Of a stretch of DNA of 64,000 nt, positions 8,816 to 18,200 are shown in pieces; the first letter of the stretch is position 1; each line of letters opens with the position of its first letter. This DNA comes from JACKHO01 sp041398745 (lineage in GTDB: Bacteria > Planctomycetota > Planctomycetia > Planctomycetales > Planctomycetaceae): contig JAWKUB010000003.1 of assembly GCA_041398745.1 (NCBI GenBank), forward strand, positions 372,001-436,000, written 5' to 3'. Both the position numbers and the translations under genes were made by a program. Under the pieces are notes generated by a model, which was given only the letters and a program-made list of their open reading frames with translations, did no database searches and was not told the DNA's origin.

Positions 8816-9994
8816 ATGACCGACGCGAACGTCGACATCACTTTCTCTGTTCACTTTCAGCACCGCCTGCGGTTCACCGGTAATGTTCTGGGAACCGACA
8901 GCAGCGTGTTGCTGGATTTACTGGAAGCGTCGGGCGACCAAATTCCGCGCGTCCAGTTCTGGGTTGATCAATACGTCGACGAAGCGCATCCACAACTTCG
9001 GTCGCGACTGCGGACTCTGGCCAGCGAGAACAAAGACCGCTTCCAACTCGCCAGCAACATTCAAATTTGCCCCGGCGGAGAAGCCGTCAAAAATGACGTG
9101 CACATTATTGAGCGCATGCTCAAGTGCATGAACGCGGCCGATCTTGACCGCCGCAGCTACGTTGTTGTTATTGGCGGCGGTGCGGTGCTCGATGCTGTCG
9201 GCTTCGCGGCGGGGATTTCCCATCGCGGCATTCGACTCGTCCGCCTCCCGACCACAACATTGGCTCAGGCCGATTCCGGTGTCGGTGTGAAGAACAGTAT
9301 TAATCTGTTTCAGAAGAAAAACTGGCTGGGGAGTTTCGCCGTGCCGTGGGGCGTGGTGAACGATCAGCAATTGCTGTCGACGCTGCCGGACCGGGACTTC
9401 CGTTGCGGATTCTCTGAGGCCGTCAAAGTCAGCATGCTGAAGAATGCAAAGGACTTTGCCGCCATTGAAGCCGGCGCCAGTGCCATTGCCGCCCGCGACA
9501 TGAAGGTCGCCTGGCCCATTATTCAGCGTTCAGCCAAGTTGCACCTCGACCATATCACGTTGGGTGGTGACCCCTTCGAAGCACTCGAAGCCCGTCCGCT
9601 CGACTACGGACACTGGTCCGCCCACAAGCTGGAAGCAATGTCGAATTACGAGCTGCGGCATGGTGAAGCAGTGGCCATTGGCGTCGCGGTCGACACCGTG
9701 TACTCCTCACTAGTCCATGGTCTTCCAGCTTCCGATGCCCGCCGTGTGTTGACCACACTGCGAAACCTGGGTCTGAAACTCGATCATCCCGTGCTGCATG
9801 AGACGAAAGAACTCTTCCAGGGATTGGAAGAGTTTCGCCAGCACCTCGGTGGACGACTCACGCTGACCATGGTTCCAAACATTGGAACCAAACTCGACGT
9901 GCATACCGTCGACCGCCCCCGCATGATGGAAGCCATCGAATTCGTCGCCGCCTACATGCGCGGCGAAGCCGCCGCCATGTCCTTCGGCGCGTGA
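8816..9994 (+). CDS. eboD: EboD-like 3-dehydroquinate synthase family protein
   Basis: 392 residues from ATG 8816 (open frame from 8708). This is a sugar-phosphate cyclase fold related to AroB. The NAD site is VVVIGGGAVLDAVGF. The segments PTTTLAQADSGVGVKNSIN, KKNWLGSF, GGDPFE, RPLDYGHWSAHKLE and EFRQHLGGRLT match the EboD branch as I remember it rather than true AroB (which has SSVGGKTGVN and LGHTFGHAIE). The predicted zinc ligands are kept: Glu in GFSEAVK, His in DYGHW and His in LRHGEAVAIG. EboD belongs to the eboABCDEF cluster linked to export of small molecules. No other ebo gene is in the window. AroB activity cannot be excluded. Confidence 0.75.
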   Translation: MTDANVDITFSVHFQHRLRFTGNVLGTDSSVLLDLLEASGDQIPRVQFWVDQYVDEAHPQLRSRLRTLASENKDRFQLASNIQICPGGEAVKNDVHIIERMLKCMNAADLDRRSYVVVIGGGAVLDAVGFAAGISHRGIRLVRLPTTTLAQADSGVGVKNSINLFQKKNWLGSFAVPWGVVNDQQLLSTLPDRDFRCGFSEAVKVSMLKNAKDFAAIEAGASAIAARDMKVAWPIIQRSAKLHLDHITLGGDPFEALEARPLDYGHWSAHKLEAMSNYELRHGEAVAIGVAVDTVYSSLVHGLPASDARRVLTTLRNLGLKLDHPVLHETKELFQGLEEFRQHLGGRLTLTMVPNIGTKLDVHTVDRPRMMEAIEFVAAYMRGEAAAMSFGA

Positions 9995-10041
9995 CGTACA
10001 AAAGAGTCCGGGGCGTGCAATAAATCGTGGCAGGCATCTTG

Positions 10042-10062
10042 ACCCTCCCCGGCGGGGAGGGT
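10042..10062. repeat. ACCCTCCCC hairpin
   Basis: Perfect 9-bp inverted repeat ACCCTCCCC/GGGGAGGGT with a 3-base loop, just left of the 83-bp dispersed repeat. Related hairpins occur at 11376, 11478 and 28789. Confidence 0.85.
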
Positions 10063-10140
10063 GAATTCCTATTCCTCATGCGATTGCCGAGAGATGTCCA
10101 AATGACTGAGCGAGAAGCACCGCCACCATCTATCGGATGC
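10058..10140 (+). repeat. 83-bp dispersed repeat, copy 1
   Basis: This block matches the reverse complement of 28681-28763 at 79 of 83 positions by direct reading. It starts AGGGTGAATTCC and ends CTATCGGATGC. It sits in the ~270-bp gap between the EboD-like gene and the DUF1559 gene and carries no plausible gene. It is likely one arm of a small non-autonomous element whose other end is missing here. Confidence 0.9.
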
Positions 10141-10267
10141 ACCCCCTATCCATGGGCAAGTCACCGTCAACAGGTGGTCGGCTTGCCTCTGCCGATGGAC
10201 ATGGGCTACAAACGGTAGGGAAGAACAAGTTCACTGCGGAGCCGACGGGATTTAGCGAGGGGCTGTT

Positions 10268-11329
10268 ATGCCACGAAATCGAACGCGTTTGCGCACCGCA
10301 TTCACGCTGATTGAACTGCTGGTCGTCATTGCCATTATTGCAATTCTCATCGCACTGCTGCTCCCAGCCGTCCAACAAGCCCGCGAAGCCGCCCGCCGTG
10401 CCCAATGCAAAAACAACCTCAAACAAATTGGGCTTGCACTGCATAACTACCATGATGCGAACAACACATTTCCCATTGGGGCACAATGGGATGGTGACTC
10501 GAACAGTTATGACGATGGCTTCTCATGGATTGTGCCGATACTGCCGCAAATCGAGCAGGCAAATCTATTCAACAGATTGGATTTCGATTCAAAAGGACGT
10601 GGTCGTGTGCATGGCCCACATGGCAATACCGCGGTGATTGATGGCGTCGTCATTCCGGTGATTGCTTGTCCTTCAGATGTGTTTCCCGACTTGTATCAGG
10701 ATTGGTCGGGGACACCCTCAGCGTCGCCCGTGGCGCTGACGGCGAAGTGTTCCTATGCTGGCATATCGGGAGCGACGCCAGACGCCAGTTTTTCGGAGAA
10801 CCGCGTGTGTACTGGCGCCATCCGCCCTGGCCCGAATTTTGACAACATTGTTTCTGGTGGCGGGATGTTGGTGCCGAATCGAAGCGCCCGGTTTCGCGAC
10901 GTAACAGATGGAACTTCAAACACGTTGTTCGTGGGCGAAGTGAATGGATTTGTCACTGACTTGAGCGGACAAAGACGCCAGATCAACACGAACACAGCAG
11001 GTGGGGGCTCGTGGATGACCGGCAGCGATGCATCGGGCGTTCCTCCTGCACTTGGAAGCCCAGCTAATGGGTGGCACTCCGGCTACAACTTAACCACGAT
11101 TCGCTATTCACCCGGACCGCCAAATCCTGCGGACATCATTCCCCCCGCTCCGTTACCCAATGGCTTTCGGGAATGGGGGACGAACAACCCGTTGCTGTCG
11201 AATCACGCCAGTGGAGCCCATGCATTGCTCACTGATGGCGCAGTTCGGTTCGTCTCCAACAGCATTGATCTGACAACACTCAAGCGTCTCGCGACAAGGG
11301 ACGACGGCCAAGTGATTGGGGAATGGTGA
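10268..11329 (+). CDS. DUF1559 protein with prepilin-type N-terminus
   Basis: 353 residues. It opens with a type IV prepilin signal (RTAFTLIELLVVIAIIAIL): a short basic leader, then FTLIE with the conserved Glu at +5 and a hydrophobic helix. The residue before the cut is Ala 11 instead of the usual Gly. The LLLPAVQQAREAARRAQCKNNLKQIGLALHNYHDANNTFP continuation is the DUF1559 (SBP_bac_10) signature, a family hugely expanded in planctomycetes. The body is a beta-rich surface domain, ending with HALLTDGAVRFVSNSID. Predicted pseudopilin-like, membrane-anchored and surface-exposed; the function is unknown. Repeat hairpins flank the gene on both sides. Confidence 0.93.
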   Translation: MPRNRTRLRTAFTLIELLVVIAIIAILIALLLPAVQQAREAARRAQCKNNLKQIGLALHNYHDANNTFPIGAQWDGDSNSYDDGFSWIVPILPQIEQANLFNRLDFDSKGRGRVHGPHGNTAVIDGVVIPVIACPSDVFPDLYQDWSGTPSASPVALTAKCSYAGISGATPDASFSENRVCTGAIRPGPNFDNIVSGGGMLVPNRSARFRDVTDGTSNTLFVGEVNGFVTDLSGQRRQINTNTAGGGSWMTGSDASGVPPALGSPANGWHSGYNLTTIRYSPGPPNPADIIPPAPLPNGFREWGTNNPLLSNHASGAHALLTDGAVRFVSNSIDLTTLKRLATRDDGQVIGEW

Positions 11330-11375
11330 ACGCCATTCTACACACTTCTTGTCTGAAACGCAGCGAATCTCATTC

Positions 11376-11393
11376 ACCCTCCCGTGGGAGGGT
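11376..11393. repeat. ACCCTCCC hairpin
   Basis: Perfect 8-bp inverted repeat ACCCTCCC/GGGAGGGT with a 2-base loop, 47 bp after the DUF1559 stop codon. It may act as a terminator without a U-tract, and it belongs to the same family as the hairpin at 10042. Confidence 0.8.
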
Positions 11394-11445
11394 CGAGCGG
11401 AGCGAGGGGAGGGCCGCGTGCCTTGGTACTTGCAATTGCGAATGT

Positions 11446-11510
11446 GCCCTCCCCGGAAACTCGCAAGCTCGTTTCCGACCCTCCCGGACGGCTTCGCCTG
11501 GGAGGGTGAA
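11446..11510 (+). repeat. Dispersed repeat fragment with hairpin
   Basis: About 65 bp running from CCCTCCCCGG to GGGAGGGTGAA. It aligns in the same orientation with 28761-28825, sharing the ACTCG...TTCGACCCTCCCG core and the CGGCTTCGCC loop. It contains the inverted repeat 11478-11485/11500-11507. Together with 11376-11393 it fills the 190-bp gap between two genes that converge here. Confidence 0.75.
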
Positions 11511-11521
11511 TTTCAACGCCG

Positions 11522-14038
11522 TCACTCCGTCCACCGTGGCTCACGCCCGTGCAGATGTCGGACGAAGAAGTCCATTTGGCGACGGATTCCGTACGGGGAT
11601 GAGCCTGCACCGTGGCCGGCACCGGGGAAGACGAGGAGATCGAAGTCCTTTTCGGCTTTAATGAGGGCATCAACCACCTGCATGGTGGAGGCGGGGTCGA
11701 CGTTGCGATCGAGTTCGCCGACCATCAGGAGGAGTTTTCCTTCGAGCTTGTGCGCGTTGGTGACGTTGGATTGATCGGCATAGTGTGGACCAACGGGCCA
11801 GCCCATCCAGAGTTCGTTCCACCAGACTTTGTCCATCCGGTTGTCGTGGCAACCACAGTCAGCACAACCGACGTCATAGAAGTCGGGATGAGCCAGCAAT
11901 GCACGCAGTGTGCTCTGCCCCCCAGCCGAGCCACCGAAAATGCCGACGCGTGAGATGTCCATTTCAGAATGCTGTTCGGCAGCAGCCTGCATCCAGGCAA
12001 TGCGGTCGGGGAATCCCGAATCACCGAGGTTCTGCCAGCAGACATCATGGAAGGCTTTGGATCGATGCGAGGTCCCCATGCCATCGATTTGCACGACAAT
12101 GAATCCCAACTCGGCAAAGCGCATACGGCCAACGTGTCGACTGAAGGACTTGGGCACGAAAGCGGAATGCGGACCGGCGTAGATGTATTCAATGACGGGA
12201 TACTTTTTCGCAGGATCGAAATTGGTGGGCCGCAGAATCATGCCGTAAATGTCGGTGGTTCCATCACGGCCTTTCGCGACGAATGGCTCGGGCAGTTGCC
12301 AGCCGGTTTCTTCCAGCAAATGCATGTCTGCCTGTTCCAGTTCACAAATGAGTTCACCTGTTTTTGCATCGCGTAAGTTCGTCACGGGGGGCAGATCGAC
12401 GCGGGAATAGACATCCAACAGGTAGTTGCCTGTCGGAGAAATCTGCCACAAGTGCGTGCCGTTGCCAGATGTAAGTTGCGTCAGTCCCGATCCGTCAAAA
12501 TTCACGCGGCACAAGTGCAGGAAATAGGGATCTTCGCCCGGGACCATTCCACCGGCACTGAACCAGATTTCGCGAGCTGCTGCATCAACCCGTTCCACTT
12601 TGCGGACCACCCATTCCCCTGACGTAATTTGATGTTTCACCTGTCCTGTCGCTGCGTCGACGAGGTAGAGGTGGTTCCAGCCATCGCGCTCGCTCATCCA
12701 GAGGATTTCGCGTGTGTCGTCGAGATACTGCAGGTAGTGTTTGCCAGCGTAGTCGACGAACGTGGGACTCGATTCTTCGATGAGGGTGCGGACGTCGCCA
12801 CTATTCGCATTGACTTCCAGCACCAGCAGCACCTGATGCCCGCGCTGGTTGTAGTGAAAGGCGAACGCAGACGAGTCGGGCCACCAGTGAATGTCCTCAA
12901 TTGACCAGGGATTCTTGAACAGCGAATCATCAATGGGAATTCTTTTCTGGGTGGTGACATCAAACAACGCAGGGCGCGGAATGGGGAGGTCATCTCCCGG
13001 TTTCGCGTATTCGAACGAATGCAGAATGGGCTGGAGTTGGTCTTTCGGGGAGGACTCCACAATGTGGACGGTGCGTGTCTTCACTTGCTGCGTCTGCATG
13101 ACGACGAACTTCAGAGAATCGGGCGACCAGTGGATTCGCCCGCCAAACGTGTCATCTTCCGGCACCGGATCGGACAGCGGGATTTCTTCCTCAGTCTCGG
13201 TATTCACAACCCAGACGCGGTTCGAGTGAATTTCACATCGCCACTTTCCATCAGGCGAGACATTCGTATTGCCGCGTCGGCGTCGTCGATTGGGCCGCCC
13301 ACCCGGTGTCCCGGAATTCGAAATGGTCGCGCTCAGCGTTTCAGATGTTGCAGCATGCAATTCCAGCGGCTGTTCGTCTTCGTTGGTAATCAACCATAAA
13401 TGGCCGACGTAGGTGTTGTGTTCAAATGTGTCTCCCGGGCGAATGCTGCCATAACGCTGCTTTTCCCCTTCAAAGTTCAGCCAGTAAACCTGCAGCAAGC
13501 GGTTAGTGCCGTTCGTCAGTTCAATTTTCGTGGCCGCTCCTCCCGAGGGGGACGGTCGCAACACGATTTGTTGTGCGTCTCCACTTCCACCCGGGTTGTC
13601 GAGTTCACGCAGTTTGTGGGACTCACGGTTCCATTCCCAATGGCGCTGCGCATCCCCCTTGCCGCTACTGAAAAACAGCAGAGGTTCGTCGCCAGCGAGT
13701 CGGACAGTGGTGAATGGCAATGTCGCTGGAGAAACTTCTGTCTTCGTCAATTCAGCGAGTTGCGCTGCCAGTTGCTGATGATCAAACAACGGCACGCGTT
13801 TCTGCTCCTCCATGTCGACAAACAGAAATTCCGCTTCCCCCGATGCGGTTTCGACCCGGTACCACAGACTGCGATCTTCGGCCTGCCAGTGAGGATCAAC
13901 TCGATCGCGAAACACTTTGTTGCGCGTCCGTTCCTCCAGTGTGTTCGCCCGTTCGTAATCATCCCGGGAGCCCTGGCCGCTGGCGAAGCTCACGAGGAAC
14001 GTACTTGTCAACACAACGAAAGGAACGGCACGCCGCAT
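11522..14038 (-). CDS. Secreted S9 family peptidase (prolyl oligopeptidase/DPP IV type)
   Basis: 838 residues from ATG 14038, chosen because a signal peptide (MRRAVPFVVLTSTFLVSFASG) starts there; in-frame ATGs exist at 14056 and 14092. The N-terminal ~560 residues form a DPP IV-like beta-propeller with repeated WSPDSLKFV, WWPDSSAFAF and WQISPTGNYLL blades. The C-terminal alpha/beta hydrolase has the nucleophile in GIFGGSAGGQ (S704), Asp in GELDRNVDP and His in PGAGHGAG. It is predicted to cleave short peptides after proline or similar residues outside the cytoplasm. It diverges from the carbon-nitrogen hydrolase. Confidence 0.93.
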   Translation of the reverse strand: MRRAVPFVVLTSTFLVSFASGQGSRDDYERANTLEERTRNKVFRDRVDPHWQAEDRSLWYRVETASGEAEFLFVDMEEQKRVPLFDHQQLAAQLAELTKTEVSPATLPFTTVRLAGDEPLLFFSSGKGDAQRHWEWNRESHKLRELDNPGGSGDAQQIVLRPSPSGGAATKIELTNGTNRLLQVYWLNFEGEKQRYGSIRPGDTFEHNTYVGHLWLITNEDEQPLELHAATSETLSATISNSGTPGGRPNRRRRRGNTNVSPDGKWRCEIHSNRVWVVNTETEEEIPLSDPVPEDDTFGGRIHWSPDSLKFVVMQTQQVKTRTVHIVESSPKDQLQPILHSFEYAKPGDDLPIPRPALFDVTTQKRIPIDDSLFKNPWSIEDIHWWPDSSAFAFHYNQRGHQVLLVLEVNANSGDVRTLIEESSPTFVDYAGKHYLQYLDDTREILWMSERDGWNHLYLVDAATGQVKHQITSGEWVVRKVERVDAAAREIWFSAGGMVPGEDPYFLHLCRVNFDGSGLTQLTSGNGTHLWQISPTGNYLLDVYSRVDLPPVTNLRDAKTGELICELEQADMHLLEETGWQLPEPFVAKGRDGTTDIYGMILRPTNFDPAKKYPVIEYIYAGPHSAFVPKSFSRHVGRMRFAELGFIVVQIDGMGTSHRSKAFHDVCWQNLGDSGFPDRIAWMQAAAEQHSEMDISRVGIFGGSAGGQSTLRALLAHPDFYDVGCADCGCHDNRMDKVWWNELWMGWPVGPHYADQSNVTNAHKLEGKLLLMVGELDRNVDPASTMQVVDALIKAEKDFDLLVFPGAGHGAGSSPYGIRRQMDFFVRHLHGREPRWTE

Positions 14039-14209
14039 GTTGATTGTTCGCAACATACGGCGGAGAGTGGTTTGTCTGGGATGACTTGTCATGAACTTGT
14101 TGAATGATTGTGTAATGAAACCGGTCGCGACCAATTGAATTTGCCAGCCGCGCGGAGGTAGGATCGCGGAAACTCTGTTTGTCACCACGAACGAATGTGA
14201 TCGACTCCC

Positions 14210-15064
14210 ATGAGAATAGCTGCCGCACAGATTGACATCGAGTTCGGAAACACATCTGGTAACCTCGACAAGATGTTGGGGATTATGCGGGAGGTGGAAT
14301 CAGCCGACCTCGTGGTGTTTCCGGAATGTGCCTTGACCGGATATTGCTTCGAGTCACTCGAAGAGGGACGCGAGGTCGCCGAGCCTGTTCCCGGTCCTGC
14401 AACGCAGGCGTTTCAAAAGGTTTGCCGCGAACTGAATATGCATGTAGCGTTTGGCATGCTCGAAGCTGATGGCGACGACATCTACAACGCAGCGGTACTC
14501 GTGGGACCAAATGGCGTGGTCGGCTCGTATCGAAAAGTTCACATGCCGTTTCTGGGGATTGATCGATTCGCCACGTACGGAAACAGGCCCTTTGAGCTGT
14601 TTGAAATTGACGGCGTAAAAATCGGCATGCTGATTTGTTACGACGTCGGGTTCCCCGAGGCGCCGCGGTGCCTGGCTCTGCAGGGAGCAGACATTGTGCT
14701 GCTGCCCACAAACTGGCCGCCCGGTGCGGAGTGCATGGCCGAACATTCCATTCCGTCACGAGCCATGGAGAACAGCATTTTCTTCGTAGCGGTGGACCGG
14801 GTCGGCGTGGAACGTGGGACCAAGTTCATTGGCATGAGCAGTATTTGCGGCACCGACGGAAAGCGACTCGCCGCAGCCATGCACACCGATGAAGAAATCC
14901 TGATTTGCGACATCAATCCCGAACGGGCACGGAATAAGCGCATTGTCCGGGTACCGTCAAAGCACATTATTGACCGTATCGCCGACCGGCGTCCCGAGAT
15001 GTACGGAAAACTGGTCGAACCGCACAATGCACGCACACCGCGGCAAGATTTCGAGGATTCGTAG
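14210..15064 (+). CDS. Carbon-nitrogen hydrolase (nitrilase superfamily)
   Basis: 284 residues. The nitrilase-superfamily Glu-Lys-Cys triad is visible: E39 in FPECALTGY, K109 in YRKVHMPF and C143 in LICYDVGFPE. It hydrolyses a non-peptide C-N bond, releasing ammonia or amine, in the cytoplasm (no signal peptide). Length and motifs fit omega-amidase/N-carbamoyl-amidase type branches, but the substrate cannot be told from sequence. It diverges from the S9 peptidase; the starts are ~170 bp apart. Pyruvate carboxylase follows after 182 bp, too far and with its own palindrome, so probably a separate transcript. Confidence 0.92.
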   Translation: MRIAAAQIDIEFGNTSGNLDKMLGIMREVESADLVVFPECALTGYCFESLEEGREVAEPVPGPATQAFQKVCRELNMHVAFGMLEADGDDIYNAAVLVGPNGVVGSYRKVHMPFLGIDRFATYGNRPFELFEIDGVKIGMLICYDVGFPEAPRCLALQGADIVLLPTNWPPGAECMAEHSIPSRAMENSIFFVAVDRVGVERGTKFIGMSSICGTDGKRLAAAMHTDEEILICDINPERARNKRIVRVPSKHIIDRIADRRPEMYGKLVEPHNARTPRQDFEDS

Positions 15065-15197
15065 ACTGGTAAAGAATTGCGGAAAACGGAAAACACCGCA
15101 AATTGAGCAAGTCAGCGGGAGCCTTGGCCCCAAATTCGGCGGCCTCGTCCTGCACACTTGAATCTCACCGCCAGTTCGCCAGACTTCTCTTGGATAC

Positions 15198-15211
15198 TAC
15201 TATTAATAGTA
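15198..15211. promoter_or_regulatory. 14-bp palindrome upstream of pyruvate carboxylase
   Basis: TACTATTAATAGTA is a perfect dyad whose right end is 35 bp before the pyc start codon. It contains an AT-rich TATTAAT that could serve as a -10 element. It could be an operator or part of the promoter; no regulator is assigned. Confidence 0.4.
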
Positions 15212-15246
15212 CCGCTGTCTCGTCTCACAAGATTTGAACCTGCCTC

Positions 15247-18200
15247 ATGCCTCCCATCCGTAAGCTCCTCGTCGCCAACCGCAGCGAAATCGCCATTCGA
15301 ATTTTCCGAAGTGCGACCGAACTGGGCATTCGCACTGTTGCTATTTACGCGCACGAAGACCGCTATGCACTGCACCGGTTCAAGGCGGATGAAGCGTACT
15401 GTGTGGGGCAGGAAGGTGAGCCGATTCGGTCTTACCTCGACATCGAGAGCATTGTCACCGTTGCTCAGGAGAACCACGTCGATGCTATCCATCCTGGTTA
15501 TGGGTTTCTGAGCGAGAACCCGCATTTGGCTCGTGCCTGTGCCGAAGCCGGGATTAAGTTTATTGGCCCATCTCCCGAAGTACTCGATCAACTCGGAAAC
15601 AAGACGGCAGCCCGCGTTATTGCGGAGGCGGCAGAAGTTCCCATTTTGAGCGGCACCAACAAGCCCCTTCGCAATGCCGATGACGCAGAAGCCGAGGCGA
15701 AAAAACTCGGTTATCCAGTCATAATCAAAGCGGCACATGGTGGTGGTGGCCGTGGCATGCGCGTGGTCCGCGACCCCAAGAAACTTCGCGATGCTTTTGA
15801 AGCTGCCGCGCGCGAGTCGCTCGTGGCCTTTGGTAGTGCTGAGGTCTTTCTGGAAAAGTACATCGAACGTGCCAAGCACATCGAAGTGCAGTTGCTGGGT
15901 GATCAGCACGGCAACCTGGTGCACTTATTTGAACGTGACTGCTCGATTCAGCGTCGGCACCAGAAGGTGGTGGAAATCGCTCCGTCGGTGAATTTGCCGA
16001 CCGATGTCCGGGACGCGATTTGTGAAGCCGCTGTGAAAATTGGGCGGCAAGTGACGTATGAAAGTGCGGGAACAGTTGAGTTTCTGGTTGATGCCGACAC
16101 CAACAAGTTCTACTTCATCGAAGTGAATCCCCGTATTCAGGTGGAACACACGGTTACGGAAGAAGTAACCGGTATCGACATTGTGCGTGCCCAAATCCTG
16201 ATTGCAGGCGGCACGCCAATGAGTGATCCCGAAATTGGCATTGAGGGGCAGGAGTCGATTCGCACCTCTGGTTATGCGATTCAGAGTCGTGTCACCACGG
16301 AAGACCCGGCCAACAGCTTCCTGCCAGACTATGGCCGTGTCGGCCACTACCGTTCCGCAGGTGGTATGGGTATTCGGCTCGATGGTGGTACGGCGTTCTC
16401 CGGGGCATTTGTGCAGCCATACTACGATTCGCTGCTCGTAAAGGTGACGGTTCGGGGGCGCCGGTTTATTGATGCCAGTCGCAAAATGGATCGTTGCCTG
16501 CGTGAGTTCCGGATTCGCGGTGTAAAAACGAACATTCCGTTTCTCATCAACCTCATTAACAATGAAGATTTCATTGCCGGTCGCTGCACAACGACGTTCA
16601 TCGACAACACGCCGGAACTATTTGAATTGCCGCGCCGCCGCGACAGGGCCACGCGTCTCTTGAAGTTCCTCGGCGAGACAATTATCAACGGCAATCCTCT
16701 GGTCAAAGATCGGCCCGTGGCGTTGCGTCGGGCTCCCGCAGTTGTGCCGAAATACGATCATGTTGAAACGCCGCCACCGGGGACGCGCGATAAGTTCAAG
16801 GAACTTGGGGCCGAGAAGTTCGCCCAGTGGTTGCGTGAGCAGCCGCAGTTGATGATTACCGACACCACGTTCCGGGATGCGCATCAGTCACTGCATGCCA
16901 CGCGTTTCCGTACGTACGACCTCCTGGGAGTGGCCGAAGCGTATTCCCACCTGTTGCCGCAACTTTTCTCACTCGAAATGTGGGGTGGGGCGACGTTCGA
17001 TACTTCCATGCGATTCCTGAAGGAGTGTCCGTGGGAGCGACTCGGACGTATGCGGGAAGCTTGCCCAAACATTCTGTTCCAAATGCTGCTGCGGGCGTCC
17101 AGCGCCGTTGGTTACACAAACTATCCCGACAACGTCGTGCGCGAATTCTGCAAAGAAGCTGCCGCGTCCGGCATTGATGTGTTCCGCATTTTCGATGCAC
17201 TCAACTGGACCGACAATATGCAGGTGGCAATGGACGCCGTGCGTGAAGCCGGCGCCATTGTGGAAGCGTCAATTTGTTACACCGGTGATTTGCTGAATCC
17301 CAACCGGACGAAGTACGACCTCAAGTACTACGTCAATTTGGCCAAGGATTTGGAGAAACGTGGTGCAAACATTCTCGCCATCAAGGATATGGCGGGATTG
17401 TGCAAGCCCGAAGCCGCAGCCAAGCTGATTTCCACGCTGAAGCAGGAAGTGGGACTTCCCATTCATCTGCACACGCACGACACAGCCGGAATTCAGGCGG
17501 CCACACTGCTGCGTGCGAGCGACGTGGGAGTCGACGTTGTCGATACCGCCATGGCTCCCATGTCGGGCGGAACGTCGCAGGTGAACCTGAACACGCTGTG
17601 CGAAGCACTGCACTACCAGAGCCGTGACCCACAGCTCAAAACTGAAACACTCGACGAAGTAGCTGAGTACTGGCGACACGTGCGGGAATTCTACCTGCCG
17701 TTTGAGAGTCCCACGCTGCCTGGAACGGCGGACCTGTACAACCACGAAATGCCCGGCGGGCAGTACACGAACCTGTTTGAGCAGGCTCGTGCTCTGGGCC
17801 TGTCTGACCAGTGGCATGACGTCTGCAAATCTTATGCTGACGCCAATCGCCTGGTGGGTGACATCGTGAAGGTGACGCCAACCTCCAAAGCCATTGGCGA
17901 CATGGCACTCTTCATGGTGGCCAATCAACTGAGCGCCGACGACATTCTGAGTGGTGAAAAGCCGTTGTCGTTCCCGGAGTCGGTCAAGGATTTGCTGGCC
18001 GGTGCGATGGGACAGAATCCTGGAGGCTTCCCGGAAAAGGTGCAGAAAGTTGTTTTGGGTGACCGCGAGCCATTTACCGGACGCCCCGGAGATACGCTGC
18101 ATCCCGCCGACTTTGCCGCCGAGGAACAGAAGCTGGAGAAACTGCTTGGCCGTAAGCCGTCGCGGCAGGAGGTCCTGTCGTCGCTGCAGTACGAAAAGGT

